DNA of 64,000 bases from assembly GCA_036362985.1 (NCBI GenBank), contig JAYGXS010000009.1, forward strand, positions 16,384,739-16,448,738, given 5' to 3'. The notes under the pieces were generated by a model. That model saw only the letters and a program-made list of their open reading frames with translations, ran no database searches and had not been told where the DNA came from. Positions within the stretch are counted from its first letter, which is position 1. Every line of letters begins with the position of its first letter. The DNA comes from Ligula intestinalis (taxonomy: Eukaryota > Platyhelminthes > Cestoda > Diphyllobothriidea > Diphyllobothriidae). The position numbers and the translations under genes are program-made. Positions 11,640 through 24,055 of this stretch are shown in pieces.

Positions 11640-13290
11640 GTAGTATAGACCTCTTTCTGAGTGCCGGATCGTGTGGCAGATAACAAGATGTTGTGTAGCA
11701 CTCTGTGCGTTCCGTTTAAAGACTAGGTTTTGGCAAAAATTGTGGTCAATTAAGTGCTTTCATGGTAAGCCGAATCACTTATATGTGTGCAGCGTGACAG
11801 TGATTTCATATATGACCCAGTACCAGCGAGATCTCGGCATTCTGATTGGTCGTTGGTAGCACTGAAGATTCAGTCTAGCGCGTCAACACGCTAAAATATT
11901 ACGTAACTTTCAAATCGTAGTCATGTCTTCATGACGGTGACTGGTGAAGTGGGCAGCAGTGGTGATCGCGAGGTCAGAAATGACCAATCAGGTAGGGCGA
12001 GGCAGGATGCGGGTGTTGCAGCAATCGGCTCTTTAGTGTGCTTTCATAACCTAGACGGTGCCAATCAGAACAGAGGGACTTTGACCCTGAACAAAAACAC
12101 GGAACACCGCCTACGACGTCTGACGCATTAGCGATAATGACAGCCAACCGCTTAATTATTCGACAAGCCTCTTGGCAGACGACGCCAAAAATACTAAAAC
12201 TTTGCTCGCCGATGGAAAGCCAAACTCACGTGGGCGCTCAGCAAGGTTTTTTTGGCATTTTGAGTGCAATGTTTCTGACGTCTAAAAACATTCATCTGAG
12301 TCAAGCTGAATTCAACAAATATTGTTTTGTATGACTTATATGTTAGGAGGAGTAAACTCAAGCTGTTAATTTGAGAAAAATTTGAGAAACACTGCATTTT
12401 TCCATGATGCAAAACATTTTTGGCGCAGACTACTAAGGCCTAGTCGCCAAAACTTGTTTAATGGCAACCCCGGAGAACATTCACCAGAAACAAAAAGGAA
12501 CAGCGCTGGTTGGTTCGCTTCGGAATCGTTCTAGCCCATGACTGTGTGCTTTTTCTCTTCACAAGACATTAAGTTACGAAATTATTTTTATTTGGAAGGC
12601 AAATAGGTTATTCAAGGTGTCATGTTCGGTGGACGTACGTTTTTGATTCATCATAATGAGACAATAATATATGGGGGCATAGAGTGAATACAGTTTAAGC
12701 ACCCAGTCAACAGTAAGTAAGGAAGGAAAGGAAGGTTCTCAGAAATCACGGAGATCAGATTCTAGTCATGTCGAGGGGCCAAAGAGGGGAGGAAGGGCAA
12801 CGAGATCCGACAATTAGTCCATGTCGCCGCGTCTCGCGAGTTGGTAGGAGGCATGAGGACGTATGTTGTCATTATCTCGTAGCTGTCTCTACGCGCCCTT
12901 ATATTATTTTAATTGTAGATCAGAGGGGGTATACTTCCCGAGCGATACAAGGAAAAAATTTAAAACAGAATTTCCCAGAAGACAATTTCTTAGCAGCAAA
13001 CAGTGCAAGATTTATTGAATCCATAAAATTTCGGGAGCGGTCATCAGTTGAAGTCACTCCAATGCGTGGAAGAGTATAGAATGCAAAATACGAATTTTAT
13101 TTGATGCAGAAAGGTCACAGGTCATAGACACTTAGGCTTATTTGTAAAGTAAGACGGTTAAAACAAGATGGAAGGAGAAACAGAGGCAAATAAGCAATAG
13201 GAAAAAAGGGGGAGAGAAATATGTAAATCTGGAAGCTTGTTGTTACCAAGGCAAGTCTAAGGTAACCACATGCTCCAACTGTTTGCAAAG
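11640..13290. other. Region upstream of the secreted-protein exon, otherwise unassigned
   Basis: The first few hundred bases would hold the promoter of the minus-strand gene, but no clear TATA or initiator can be chosen. No other coding or RNA feature is recognised. A purine-rich stretch lies at about 12720-12800. Confidence 0.4.
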
Positions 13291-13296
13291 GTCCGG

Positions 13297-14290
13297 TTTA
13301 GAACATCATATATAGGCTGTCTTGAGGTAGCGCAAGATGTGAGATGTTCGTGCTTGAACAAGAACTTGGAATGAGGTTATGTGGTCCACAAAGTGACTCT
13401 TGTCCAGCAAGCGTTCTGTAATGGAGGAACGAGAGGATCAGTTTTCCTGCTTGAACAACCAAATAGGCAGTTGTTTCTTGGCTCTGACTGCCAATTGCCT
13501 TTGCGTTCGTTCTATGTACTTGCATCCGCAAGTGCATGTGAATTCCTAAACGCAATTGGAGTTGCTGTGCAATGGTAAGGCATTCTTAGCACAAGTAATT
13601 GACGGGGCTTAGTTAAAGAGCAAAAAATATGCTCAGCGGCATAATATGTTCTTTCTATGTCCTTAAGCAGGCAAGGGCAAGGATACAAATACTGGATTTT
13701 TGGAAGTAGATGTTCACTTATCTTCGGTCGCAATGGTTTGCTATATTTGTCTATAAACTGAGATGGATATCCACGCTTCAGTAAAGTATCTTTGAGACAG
13801 CCTAATTCTGCGTCCAAAGTATCCACAGAACAGATCTTTCTAGTCCTCTGGAAAAGGATACATACCAAGTTACGCTTCCATTGAATGGGGACAAAACTTA
13901 GACGATGTAAGTACTGACCTTTCCAGGTGTTCTTGTGCAAGACCCTCCGTGAAATGAAGCTATCTGTCAGTCTGGACAAGTGGATGTCGAAAAAGGAAAG
14001 TTTGTTACCTCTAGTTCTAGTTCGGATGCAGCTTGTTCATTATGGACAATAACTCCTGGGCTTTTTCCAGGTTATCCACAATCGTGAAAACATTGTCGAC
14101 CCATCGTCTGTAGAGTGCTGCGTGGTTCAATTTTGGGGATAATTTTTCTTCCAAATGGCCCATAAATATGTCTGCAAAGGTTGGTCAAAGCGGGCTTCCC
14201 ATTGCGACTCCTTCGATAAAATTGGCCATTAAACAGAAATTGGACATTCTCAGTGCACATTTGTGATAAGTCCCGTAGTAATTGGGGGAC
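13297..14290 (-). pseudogene. Decayed Penelope-like element (RT and GIY-YIG)
   Basis: Several frames on the minus strand align with the intact PLE at 61-63 kb. ENVQFLFNGQFYR at about 14205-14260 matches QNVQFLCNGQFYR of the intact copy. It is followed by a broken catalytic region in which the RYVDD motif appears as RWVDN. Next come KNTWKGQYLHRLSFVP and RGYPSQFI in the thumb region, then a frameshifted GIY-YIG domain with KYIERTQRQ in place of GYIGRTTRR. Catalytic residues are lost and frameshifts are frequent, so the element is dead. Confidence 0.8.
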
Positions 14291-14365
14291 AAGCGAATAT
14301 CTGATGAATAAGCAGAATTTTATGAATCCAATAAATCTTGCATTATTTGCTGCTTACAATAAAAA

Positions 14366-15085
14366 AAGTAAGCTTTCCTCGGAAAAATCCAATTTATTTG
14401 GTAATTTTCCAGCTGGTGACACCAACCCGTTCTGCCACAAAATCAAATGAAGGGAAAAGGAAACTACCACTACACAGTTATACGCGACAAGACAGCAAGA
14501 CGACTGGCGTGTGCGAGGTGAATCATGGTTTGCTTTAGAGCGGGGGCTGAGGCGGAACGACAATGGCACTGCGTGTAAGAGGGTAGGGCGGATGGTGGGT
14601 CGGGCGAGGTCGAGGTTAGCGCTTATTGATGTGCGACAAAGAATAACATTCTTCAACGTAGGCCCTTTCATTCGGCGTTCAAATCAATGTGGCCATTGAT
14701 AATTTGCGCTCGTTTTTTGCTGGTCATGACGATGGCCTAAATGTCATCCCAATAAAATCCATGGCCTCATTCGATTGCGTATGCGAAAGCTACGGACAGA
14801 GGATCCTTGTGACGGGAAAATAATTTGTAGTCCCGGATACGGGTGCCCAGGAGTAGACCTTTGTGATCAATATACACACAACTGCAATCTGCACATGGTA
14901 TGCGATAAACTATATTTAATTTTTGTTCCTGTGGAATGGAGTCTTTTATATTTATGCGTATAAAATATTATTATTGAATTACTTACTTTCTCACTTCTCT
15001 TTATTTTGTCTGACGATGGGTTGGGTTCACCAGCTGGAAAATCAACAAGTAAAATTTGATTTTCCCGAAAAAACTCTTCCTTTTT
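14366..15085. repeat. Inverted repeat pair with about 560-bp spacer
   Basis: The minus strand of about 14366-14445 matches the plus strand of 15010-15085 around a shared tcaccagctggaaaat block followed by a ttgattttccc-like block. The arms are about 75-80 bases and moderately diverged. The intervening sequence has no recognised gene. Possible remnant of a foldback transposon. Confidence 0.6.
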
Positions 15086-15406
15086 CTCAATATCGTAGTC
15101 GAAAACATATGTTCGCCAAACTTGACTTCCTGAATGCTTGCATAAGTGCCATCGCTGAATTTAAATAATGCGACTAATGAAGCCATTTACTACAAACATA
15201 CCATAGTCTTTTGCCATAGCAAGCAAGTCAGCCCAAATCCAACGTCTTTTAAGAAATACAGTGGAAGTAGGGAATTTAGTAAGGCAGGGAACATTGACAC
15301 TTGATCTGACTGCGTTCTCAGTCACTCACCTAGCCCCAGAGAATCATACCGTCTAGTTGTGCAGATAATCGGTAGTCTTTTTACCTGATTAGTGAGGCAA
15401 AAACTC

Positions 15407-15982
15407 GGCAACAGAAGCTTATGAAGGCAAACTCCTTAAAAACTACTTCCTGCATGTTTTCCGACGAAAATGGTGGTTTTGGGGTTTTATGGGTAGAGAA
15501 TTAGAACACGTAGTGGAATATACGTTAAAAACTGCTGAATACATTTTTATTTTACTGTATTTAGAAGTGCTGTTGATTTATATCTGTAGGTTTTCTTAAT
15601 CCGTATTATCGTTTTAATTACTTCGGGAAAACCCGATTATCAAATTGCAGGTTTCTTGAATTTCTCGAAAACTTGAATTGTAGTTAGGAGGCCGTGCACT
15701 TCAACTTACCTGTGGTCCAACTAACCGTTCTGGAGTAAGATTAGTGTGGTCCGCGGCGCTGAGTGCCGCGCACACCTTCAATTAACATGCGGAACAACTT
15801 ACTCACAGCGGCCGCGGGAAGCAACTTCGACTACATTTTTTTCACTTTACACCTACTTCCAAAAAGTTTCTTCTCTGCCTTTCCTATTTCCCAACCCCGA
15901 AAAACTCTATAACCACCGTTTTTGCAGGACACAATGCTGGGACTAGGCGTATATGCGTGGGCCTACATAAGTTACTTTTGCC
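15407..15982 (+). mobile_element. GGCAACAG-type MITE, copy 1
   Basis: This 576-bp unit begins ggcaacagaagcttatg and ends acttttgcc. It is colinear with 23284-23853 and 41072-41612, including the tctgtaggtttt...aacccgattatcaaattgcaggtttcttgaa section and the gcggccgcgggaa block. No transposase frame is present. The ends are weak inverted repeats here but clear in the 41-kb copy. Confidence 0.8.
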
Positions 15983-17225
15983 GAAAACTCTTTTCAGGCT
16001 GACCTTATATTTATTAAGACTACAGTGACAGACAATCATTTATAAAATAGGGAAAACTAAATTAGGGTAGTCTAAAAGCTCACTTGAAGTATATAATGCA
16101 CATTAGTTTCACAGCATTGATCGGTTCTCATCATTTTCTTTCCTGATAACAGTTCATACCGTAATTCTATCAACAATCGATTCGCGTTGACCAAAGGTAA
16201 TTGGGAAAAACAAAAAAAAAACACTTAAATCCAGGAACCAACTGGACGGGTTTGCAGTTCGTCCGCGCTTTTGGACATATGGAACTGCCCGTATCCAGAG
16301 ATCGCTATGCAAATACCTTCGATTTCCTGGACAATGTCAGAGATAGACGCTTAAACGGCATTAGGATGCTCTTACTGGACCTCAAATCGTTTGTTTTTCT
16401 ATGGTCCTTGTCACTGAGATGGTCGATTATGGCTGCAAATTCCCACTGACCGATCAGGAATACCCCCAAAAACACCACTCGAATTATTACTCAGATGCAA
16501 ATTAACATTGCAATTGCTTGTTTTAGAGTGTAAACTCTAACGTGATAATCAAAACTTTGTGCTTTTGCAAACTCTCCCAACTTATCTTTAGCCAGTTTAA
16601 TTCGCAAAGATCCCTTCGGAACTTTCATTATATCCATTCCGGCAGCTAGAATGTATGATTATCCTTTATGTGAGCATAATCTTTTATGTCAAACAAACTA
16701 CCGGTGCGCAGTGAATTTGTGTACACTATATGCCCGAAGCATTGAATAAAACATAAGACTGACAGTCAAACGAAGAAACAACTTGTTGATAGAAGCAAAC
16801 AGGTAAGGTGCGGGAAGTAATTCAGAGTATGCGATCACTAGAACATCGCGGTTATTGGCCTGACGTTTTGGAATTTTTTTCTTGAATCCCTCATCAGAGG
16901 CAGTTGTAGAAAAGGATAATAGGACTCGGGAGTGGCGCAATATTTATAGGACGTGCTAGCCAGGCAAGAACACGGTTACTGGGCTTGACAGTCGTCGGGT
17001 TCTTTCGCTAGGGGTTGTAGTTGATGCGATGATAGCTTTATGGTTTGTACTTAATTCGATACCGGCAGTAATTAAATCACCAAGGGAGGGTCATGGCATA
17101 TTCGGCAATTTGATTGGCGGTCACCCGGATAGCTAGCCAAATCCGCAGCATTCTCGCGTGGCTGGTACGTTTTGCCCAGACATAATCGCAGCACAGAAAA
17201 TGGAACCGCGACTGTGAGCCAGTAA
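15983..17225. other. Unassigned stretch with a PLE-end hammerhead-like motif
   Basis: The minus strand at 16862-16914 reads CTGATGA followed by a six-pair hairpin (GGGATT/AATTCC) and AAAACGTC, the arrangement of a retroelement-end hammerhead with the first G of GAAA lost. The rest has no recognised gene; the frame at 16201-16449 has no domain. Confidence 0.4.
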
Positions 17226-17229
17226 ACCA

Positions 17230-17760
17230 TGACACAAGCAAGTCAGGTCAGGTTAATCAGAGAAATAAACGTAAATACCTTTGAACTCTCTCTTGGTACA
17301 GAGCAGTTATGATGCAGGACATGTGGCGTTGCCAGTAATGGAGCTGTGTAAAAGTGGCAGACGGTAAAAATTTCCTTAGGCATTGTTCAGAGTTCTAGGG
17401 GGGTTTAATGCCATTTGAGGGATGTTAAGGAGAAAATCTGTCGCCCGTGGGAGGAGAAGGTATTAGCGTTTATGCAAATAGAATGGCCTGCTCCTGAAAG
17501 TGTTTGAAGCATGTAAGAAGGAGCTCATCGCGGGTTTTATCAATATCCTAAGGGTCACACGAAGAGAAGGTCGTAGAGGTCACGAGAACATCTTCCAGTG
17601 TCGAAGATGCGCCCATCGTGCGCCCTTGCTGGTCACCGGGCCTGCCATGAGACGAAACAAGGGGCCCCACCACGATCCTCAGCAGTCGGTCATGGGCAGT
17701 CATTAGGAAGAACTTTACATGGTCGCGTAGCATAGAACCGCAAGGTTCAGTGGAAGTGAT
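17230..17760 (-). repeat. GGTCAGGTCAGG-ended dispersed repeat, copy 1
   Basis: This segment is colinear with 57495-58020, in the same orientation, and its 17230-17560 part matches 35398-35722 in the opposite orientation. Shared landmarks are ggcgttgccagtaatgga, ttaggcattgttca, aactgtcgcccgtgg and a ggccccaccac block. Each copy stops at a short ggtcaggtcagg-like run, typical of the 3' tail of a non-LTR retroelement (inference). No intact reverse transcriptase is present. Confidence 0.75.
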
Positions 17761-18019
17761 TGGTGCAATTTTTATGAAGGGAAATGCATGGGATAATTAT
17801 TTTAACCAAACATATCACAGCTCATGCCCCAGCAACGCCTAAAGGAAACGAGTTACCAGCAAGTCTGGCGACAGCAAGCCAATTTGACGAGTAATTATCA
17901 CGCCACAAAACGGTGAGGTTGCCTTGGTAAATAGAAACCAGCTGACGATGTTTGAGACCTTCAGACATGCAACAATTCAAGTCACGTGTTGCTTAAGCCT
18001 ATCCATACCGCATCTCACT

Positions 18020-18985
18020 GACACATGCATACCCATCAAACAGCGGCGTAATTCAGTCCGCTGCTTAACGCAAAGGGCTGGACAAATCTGCCCAGCAGAT
18101 CCTAGTGACCTAGAGCTCAAGAAAAGGCAATACCTGCTTCGATAGAACGGGTATCCTGACAGATTTATCACAGAGACTTTGATGGAGAGAGGAAAAACCC
18201 CAGCCGATGTGAAAAAGTAGACGCTATTCCTCAATTTTCCCTTTCAATGGGGATGCGGCAAGTGAACTCCTAAGAAGATGTCTTAACTAAGCCGTATCAA
18301 GAACCTTCCCACCAGCGAAAACTCGGGTGTTATTTTCAACCAATCTGGTCCTGTACGACGAAGGTAAGGATAGGCTGCCGGCTCAGACCACTTCCGTGTG
18401 CATCTACTCACTTTCTTGCTCCTGTGGAGCAAGTTATTTTGGTCGCACGAGTTGGTGCTTATCCAAAAGAATACGGGAGCACCTCCCGGTGTGGGTAAGC
18501 AAAGATGAAGTCAGGCGCATCAACAGCGTCGTTCTTGCACACAAGGTTTCACTCCGGATATCGTGTGGACCCCAACGAAGCCTTCAAGTACAGTAATAAG
18601 GTCCCACAAAACTATCCAAAGTCCCAGGGTCAGCGTTTGCCAGCCGTCGCAGAAGTGATCACCATTCGGTTGAGTCAGCTGGTTTTGTGCGCACAAATGA
18701 ACTCTTCGCAAGCTCCGAGCATTACATGGCCAACGGTCATACAACTGCCTGCATTTTTCCGCGCTTTTTCTTTCTCTTCCACCCTCACCTCAATAAACCC
18801 CCCATTACCGCGTAACAAGCCACATTTTATCAACCTCCGAAGCCCTTTCCCCAATGCCCATGGTTAATTTGCCGTTAATGACTAACTTTACTGCCCGTAA
18901 TTTTACCTTGCACCTATAACCCTCTTCCCATATAAATGCAATGGCTCAATGAGAATTTATCGAAAACAAGCGTATTCTTGCCAGC
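18020..18985 (+). pseudogene. Decayed Penelope-like element (thumb, GIY-YIG and 3' end)
   Basis: The plus strand encodes, with frameshifts and stops, the thumb region (NGYPDRFI-like at about 18148), LFSTNLVL, KDRLPAQTTSVCIYSLSCSCG, then SYFGRTSWCLSKRIREHLP of the GIY-YIG domain. The frame then shifts into DPNEAFKYSNKVPQNYPKSQ. Order and spacing match residues about 455-670 of the intact PLE. The 3' flank around 18930-18965 (catataaat...aatggctcaatgag) is shared with the 40-kb copy, so the two are one subfamily. Confidence 0.85.
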
Positions 18986-18989
18986 TTCT

Positions 18990-19608
18990 ATTCTAAATAT
19001 GCAGTCCGTCTGATAATTCTAACGCGCAGCACATTTGACTATCCACACATCCTACTCTAGACCAGAAAAAATATCCCATGATTCCGGACGACTAATTTAG
19101 CAGACAAGAGATTAAACATGTACATAATGTCCATATTTTCTCTTGCAGCTCACGCAATAAAAATGTTTTCTGTTTGGCTAGAAGGTTTGACGCATCAACA
19201 GAAAAAACGGCGGACTCTTAAGAAACGTTGGAATTCCCATAAAAGAAAAAAACAGCGTTAACTCTTTTAATAGCAACTGTTTGGGAGCCAGAAGAACACT
19301 ATTGGCCACGAGCATTTTCTAAATTCCAGTTGCCTGTAACGCACGAGCACCCAGTCTGCGGTCTTAACTCAAATGACTTTCCTCCCTCAAAAATTGACAA
19401 AAAATCGTCTTTGCAGAAATGCATGCTATTCGTAAAAAAATTCGACCGATACCACCAGCTGTTCTCAACATATTCCCTTCTAAAAGAAAGGGTCAATTAG
19501 TAAGCTTCCCGTTGGTGTGGCTGAGTTACCTAGTTTGCCACGGCTACCACCTTACAATATTCCTTTACTGCATTATTTATTTTAACAAGGTGTATTATTT
19601 CGAGTTCA
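18990..19608. other. Unassigned stretch
   Basis: AT-rich sequence without a recognised gene or repeat, lying between the PLE relic and the mariner copy. Confidence 0.4.
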
Positions 19609-19610
19609 TA

Positions 19611-20526
19611 GGGTGTCCCAAAGTTATTTGCTCCTTTTACTAGTTGTTAAATGTCTTTCAAATTATATATTAAGTAAAAATGTCTATGTATTTCTCAACC
19701 TCGTTGGTTAGGGATTTACTTTAAACAGCTGTACAAGAGTACACATTTAGTAGGAAACTTGCGGTAGTTCTAGCCCGGAACCTTCTAAAGGATGATGGGG
19801 AGATAGACTGTAAATGACGAGAAACAAGTCAACTTCTCTAAAGGATCGCCGTATGAAATTTTCCATCCACGGAACGTAAAAAAATGCCGTTGTTTGGACT
19901 CAGAGTCGTAACATAATAGAGCATGTTGAAGTTCCAAAGTCTGGAGCTACAGTCATAGTGTAGGGAGCAAGGCCCTTTGGAGGGCTCTCCGACCTCCACA
20001 ATGGGACAACGACTCGATGGTGAATATTATGGAGAGGAGATCCTAAAGCAATACCTGCTTAAAAGATTGAAAAAGTAATCGTGTGAGCAGGTCAAAATTT
20101 GAGAATAAACTTATTCCGCCAATGTCAAGGATGATTTTTATGCAGGACAGGACCACAGCTCAGCAACCTGAGAAGACTAAGGCGTTGCTGTCAGAGAAAA
20201 TTTCCACCTTTCTGGAGGAAATAAATGTGGCCTCTTCATAGTTTTGACCTAAAAACAATTGAAAACCTATGGTCATTTCGGGGTAACACGTTTGACGAAA
20301 AACTGTCGGTTTCTGCTTCTGTTGCTGGATTGGAGAGATACCTGCTGGATGCCTGGCGGACGATTCCCTTGGAGAAACTCCCGAAAGTCATTCATTCGAG
20401 GCCAATTTAGAAGCAGCTGTTTTAAAGAACAAAGGAAAATTTCCTGTAAAGGGAATTGCGAAATATATCTATGACTTTGGAATTTCTGAGCGTTTTATTG
20501 GAGCGCAAAGAATTTTGAGACACCCC
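19611..20526 (+). mobile_element. Tc1/mariner-type transposon, decayed
   Basis: Imperfect terminal inverted repeats of about 24-27 bp bound the unit: gggtgtcccaaagttattt on the left and, on the minus strand, ggggtgtctcaaaattcttt on the right. TA dinucleotides flank both ends (19609-19610 and 20528-20529), the target duplication of this superfamily. The element is about 0.9 kb, short for the family, because the 5' part of the transposase has been lost. Confidence 0.85.
19795..20490 (+). pseudogene. Tc1/mariner transposase, C-terminal remnant
   Basis: Across several frames the sequence keeps recognisable DDE-transposase features: a KSGATVIV-GARPFGGLSDLH segment (about 19938-20000), a QDRTTAQQPEKTKALLSE segment (about 20143-20200) corresponding to the second catalytic aspartate block, and WPLHSFDLKTIENLWSF (20228-20278) corresponding to WPPHSPDLNPIENLW. 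In the last, the aspartate of SPDLNP survives but the proline has changed. AWRTIPLEKLPKVIHS follows. Stops and frameshifts make it non-functional. Confidence 0.85.
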
Positions 20527-20529
20527 TTA

Positions 20530-21350
20530 TAACTCGTATTCCGTATACTGTTTGGAAATTTGCCTTCCTGGGAACACTCAAATATTTTTCTAACTTCCCC
20601 TTCGTCATAAGTGTACTCGCCCCTTATATGTTTTCAAAATTTGTATTATTTTGTGATCTTTTGGCAGGTCAGCATGCAAATATTGACGAGGAAACTAAAA
20701 AAGACGTAAATGGCAATTTAATGGAAAACATTTTACGATCATGTGAAACAATCGTTGATTCAAGAGGTTAAGGAATCGCCGAACGTTTCTAAACATCAAG
20801 GTCAGCGAAGTATTAAAGACGTTAGACGCGTGTTAACCCTAAAACACTAAGAACTTTGGTTCTGTTCATATGTTATTTTGGCAAATTAAGTGAATACTTG
20901 GGAAAACCACAAATAAAACAAAAATATGTGCTGCTTGACTAGTGATTGCCCACAAATCTAAGTATCACAGGTGACTGCAATGAATCCTCATGCCACGGTA
21001 GACAATAACGGAAACTTGGGATTTCAATCACCAGCAGTATTGAGTAAAATGTATGTGACATTAAAGCATCTGAGGGGTTGAAAAGAAGACATAGCGTTAC
21101 ATGGTGATATGTGGTGCAATATGCCAACTGGTGTTTGGTAGATGAGATAGTAAAACGCTGGGTTTGTATCTGTTTACGTTTTCATACATTCCTCAACAGC
21201 ACAGGTACAAAAGAAAGTATGGCTTAGAGAGGCTTCTTGCAAGCCTCCCGTGAGGAGTAGGTGGTTTCTTTGAAGAAGGGTGGAAGTTTAATTTAGGCTC
21301 CAGAATCGCTAAAATAATCTAATATTTGACAACAAAAAGCGCATCACAAA
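20530..21350. other. Unassigned stretch
   Basis: No recognised gene or RNA. The sequence grades into the TTTAGTT-rich tract that follows. Confidence 0.4.
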
Positions 21351-21355
21351 ATGTC

Positions 21356-21830
21356 TATTTTCTAGTTTATGGTTTACTTATATTTGTAGTTTAATTTAGT
21401 TTGACTGCTTGGGTTTAGTTTTTTCAAGTTGATTATTAAGATTTTAAGTTTAAGTTTAGTGCAATTAAGATAACTTTATTTAACCTTTGCTTTGCTAACT
21501 TGGTTCGGTTTTGAATTTAGTAGCCACTTGAGTTATAACCTCACTAGTTTACTGAACCTAAGTTTAGTTGGTTTGGTTAATTGAACCTATTTGTATTTTA
21601 GTTCAGTTTTTAGTTTGATTTAGTTCACAACTATGATGAATTAGTTTTATTTTAGTTAAGTTAATTTAGCTTATGTAAGTTGACTTAAGTTTTAAGTTAC
21701 TTAGGCTTATTTTATTTGAGCTTTATTTGGTTATTTTACATTAGTTTTAGTTAAATTTAGAGTTTAGTTTAATATGTATGATTAAACTTCAGTTTTAGTT
21801 TATTTTTTAGCTCAATTTACTTTAGTCTCG
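21356..21830. repeat. Degenerate TTTAGTT-rich tract
   Basis: About 475 bases consist of loosely repeated ttagttta/agttta units without a strict period. Similar tracts occur at 53040-53170 and 55340-55420, with their complement at 53455-53545 and 55440-55560. It is an old minisatellite-like array or a transposon terminal array. Confidence 0.7.
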
Positions 21831-22698
21831 GAAACTTGCAGCTCCCTGCGTTGTTACGCCAATGTGAACAGTTGGGAAGTTGTAAATTTTAATTATGGTA
21901 CGCTTTTCTTACCGATTATTTAAGCTATTATTCCTATTTTTTCTACTTGTATACGCTCTACCTTTTAATAAACTTTTCCTTCTTCTGATGTATCCCGCCC
22001 ATTTTACCCATACTACCACATGTCATGTATTAAAGAAGGGTGGAGTTTTGGCATGCTTGAATGGAACCTAAACTCAACTTGTTCCCGAAGTACAAATAAA
22101 ATGCCAAGCGAACAAAACCCTATAAATGAACCTCCTTTTTTAAGCTACCGTGTAGACGAACCCTTCTATCCTAGCCATTCTCTTGGCGGCTCTTTAAAGC
22201 AAAAAATTCGAAGTTCTTCTTCTGGCCGGCCAAACATTCCCAGTGCGATAATTCAAACCAAGTTTCGAAGATCAACTCGTATAACACAACGAATCGACAG
22301 GAGATTTTTTAAACGTGGGCAATACGAGGCAGTTATCAGTCCAGTGCACCAAATCGTATACTTTTTGGCTCTTTGCCTTCAAGCGAAGACGCGAATATTC
22401 GCCATTTTTTTCGTTTTCAGAAACTGTCCCTTGTCTGTCCACTGCATATCACAATGATTTAGTATTGCTCGTTGGTATTTTAGGAGAGCATTAAAATATT
22501 CGTAAGGAAACAATAGATAAGATAACATCGACAGAAATTCAGCTGCAACCTTCAGGATCGTATGCAACAGGCATTGATTCGAAATGTACACATATCCCTA
22601 GACGTTTTCTTTAAACATTTTTAGTCGTCCACCCAAATTGAAACAGAAATACAAAAAGAAATAAGGTGCTATTGCATTTTTTCAGAATACGAAGTTGT

Positions 22699-24055
22699 TA
22701 CAGTAGATTGGAACATATTAATTGCAGATCGTTGTGATAGAGATGATCATACAAACTAATGTCAACATATTTTGGGATACTTCTGGAAGCCAGCTTTTTA
22801 AGGAGCTTCTTTTTGACAGCCAAAACAAATCATTTACTATAAAAAGTAACTACTTAAGTAGCATGCATTTTTTTCATTAATTTCAACTGCCTTTATAGAT
22901 TCAAATATATTTGTTGAAAAACATGAGCGAAAACATAATTTCTTGTTTTTTTTTGGTAGAAAATTACGCCTTCTTTAAATTTTATACTTAAAAGACGGGT
23001 ATCTTTCGGTTTAAAAAATAATTTTTACTGTGAGCTTTTTTACAATTTTCAGGTGTTCATGCAGAGAACACCGCATCCGTCATTTGTTGATGCAGCCTTT
23101 ACTATATAAAGCATGCTCCACATCTTTTGCAATATTTTATGAGAACTATGTGAGATATCCTCAAACTGTAGGCAAAAACTTATTTTTCCTTAAACAAGAT
23201 GTACACAGTTCACAGTTTGTAAACCTTGAATTACAGTGCAGCGGTCACTATGTTTCAAAATTATTCGGCAATTTAGAAACTTTGGCAACAGAAGCTTATG
23301 TAACCCCACTTATTTGTCCCTATAACCTGCATGTTTTCCTACAAAAACGGTTGTTATCGATTTTTGTGGGTGGGGAATTAGGTCACGCAGTGGAATATAC
23401 TCATATAAATGCTAAATTAATTTTTATTTTATTGTGTTTAGAAGTGTTTTGCTTTCTATCTGCAGATTTTCCTAATCTGTATTGCCATTTAACTTATTGT
23501 GGAAAAACCCGATTATCAAACTGCAGGTTTCTTGAATTTTCCGAAAAATTGAAATGGTAGTTAGGAGGTCGTCTACTTCAACTTACCATTGGTTCAATTT
23601 ACCGTTCTGGAGTTAAGTTAGCATAGTCCGTGGCGCAAAGCGTCGCCCACACCTTCAATTTACATGCGGAACAACCTTCTTCCAGTGGCCGCGGGAAGCA
23701 ACTTTGACTTCATTTTTTTACTTTACACTTCTTAAAACTTCCTTCTCTGCCTATCCTATTTCCACACTCCCAAAACTCTACAACTACCGTTTTTGGAGGT
23801 CAAAATGCTGGGACTAGGAGTATATAAGTGGAGCTACATCAGCCACTTTTGCCAACACTTTTTTAGGAACGAAAGATACCATTTCTTTAAGCATAGAATT
23901 TAAAGAAGGCGTAAGTTTCTTCCGAAAGTGTACAAGAAATAATTTTTCTCGCACATGTTTTCCAAAATATATATTTGAATCTATAAAGGCAGTCTAAATT
24001 AATGAAAAGTAGGCATCCTACTTAAGTAGTTACTTTTATAGTGCATGCCAACTTG
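22699..24055. mobile_element. Tc1-like long-TIR element with a nested MITE
   Basis: It begins with tacagtagatt, like 35891. The left arm (about 22770-23010) is complementary to the right arm (about 23858-24053) over the actacttaagtag block, the tctataaaggcagt block and the ttaaagaaggcg block. The outer part of the right arm is missing. The interior 23030-23283 is colinear with 36300-36540, and an extra 570 bp (23284-23853) is a separate inserted element. The open frame at 23030-23560 runs from the interior into the insert and resembles nothing, so it is not called a gene. Confidence 0.75.
23284..23853 (+). mobile_element. GGCAACAG-type MITE, copy 2 (nested)
   Basis: Begins ggcaacagaagcttatg and ends cacttttgcc, colinear with 15407-15982 and 41072-41612. 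Its flanks, gaaacttt on the left and aacactttt on the right, could be an imperfect 8-bp target duplication, which would suggest a hAT-like origin (inference). The related element at 36 kb lacks it and shows the uninterrupted site. Confidence 0.8.

Noticed and set aside
23030..23560. 176-codon open frame
   Set aside because: It spans the junction between a foldback element and a nested MITE. Homologous DNA at 15.4, 36.3 and 41.1 kb is not open in the same frame, so it is not a gene.
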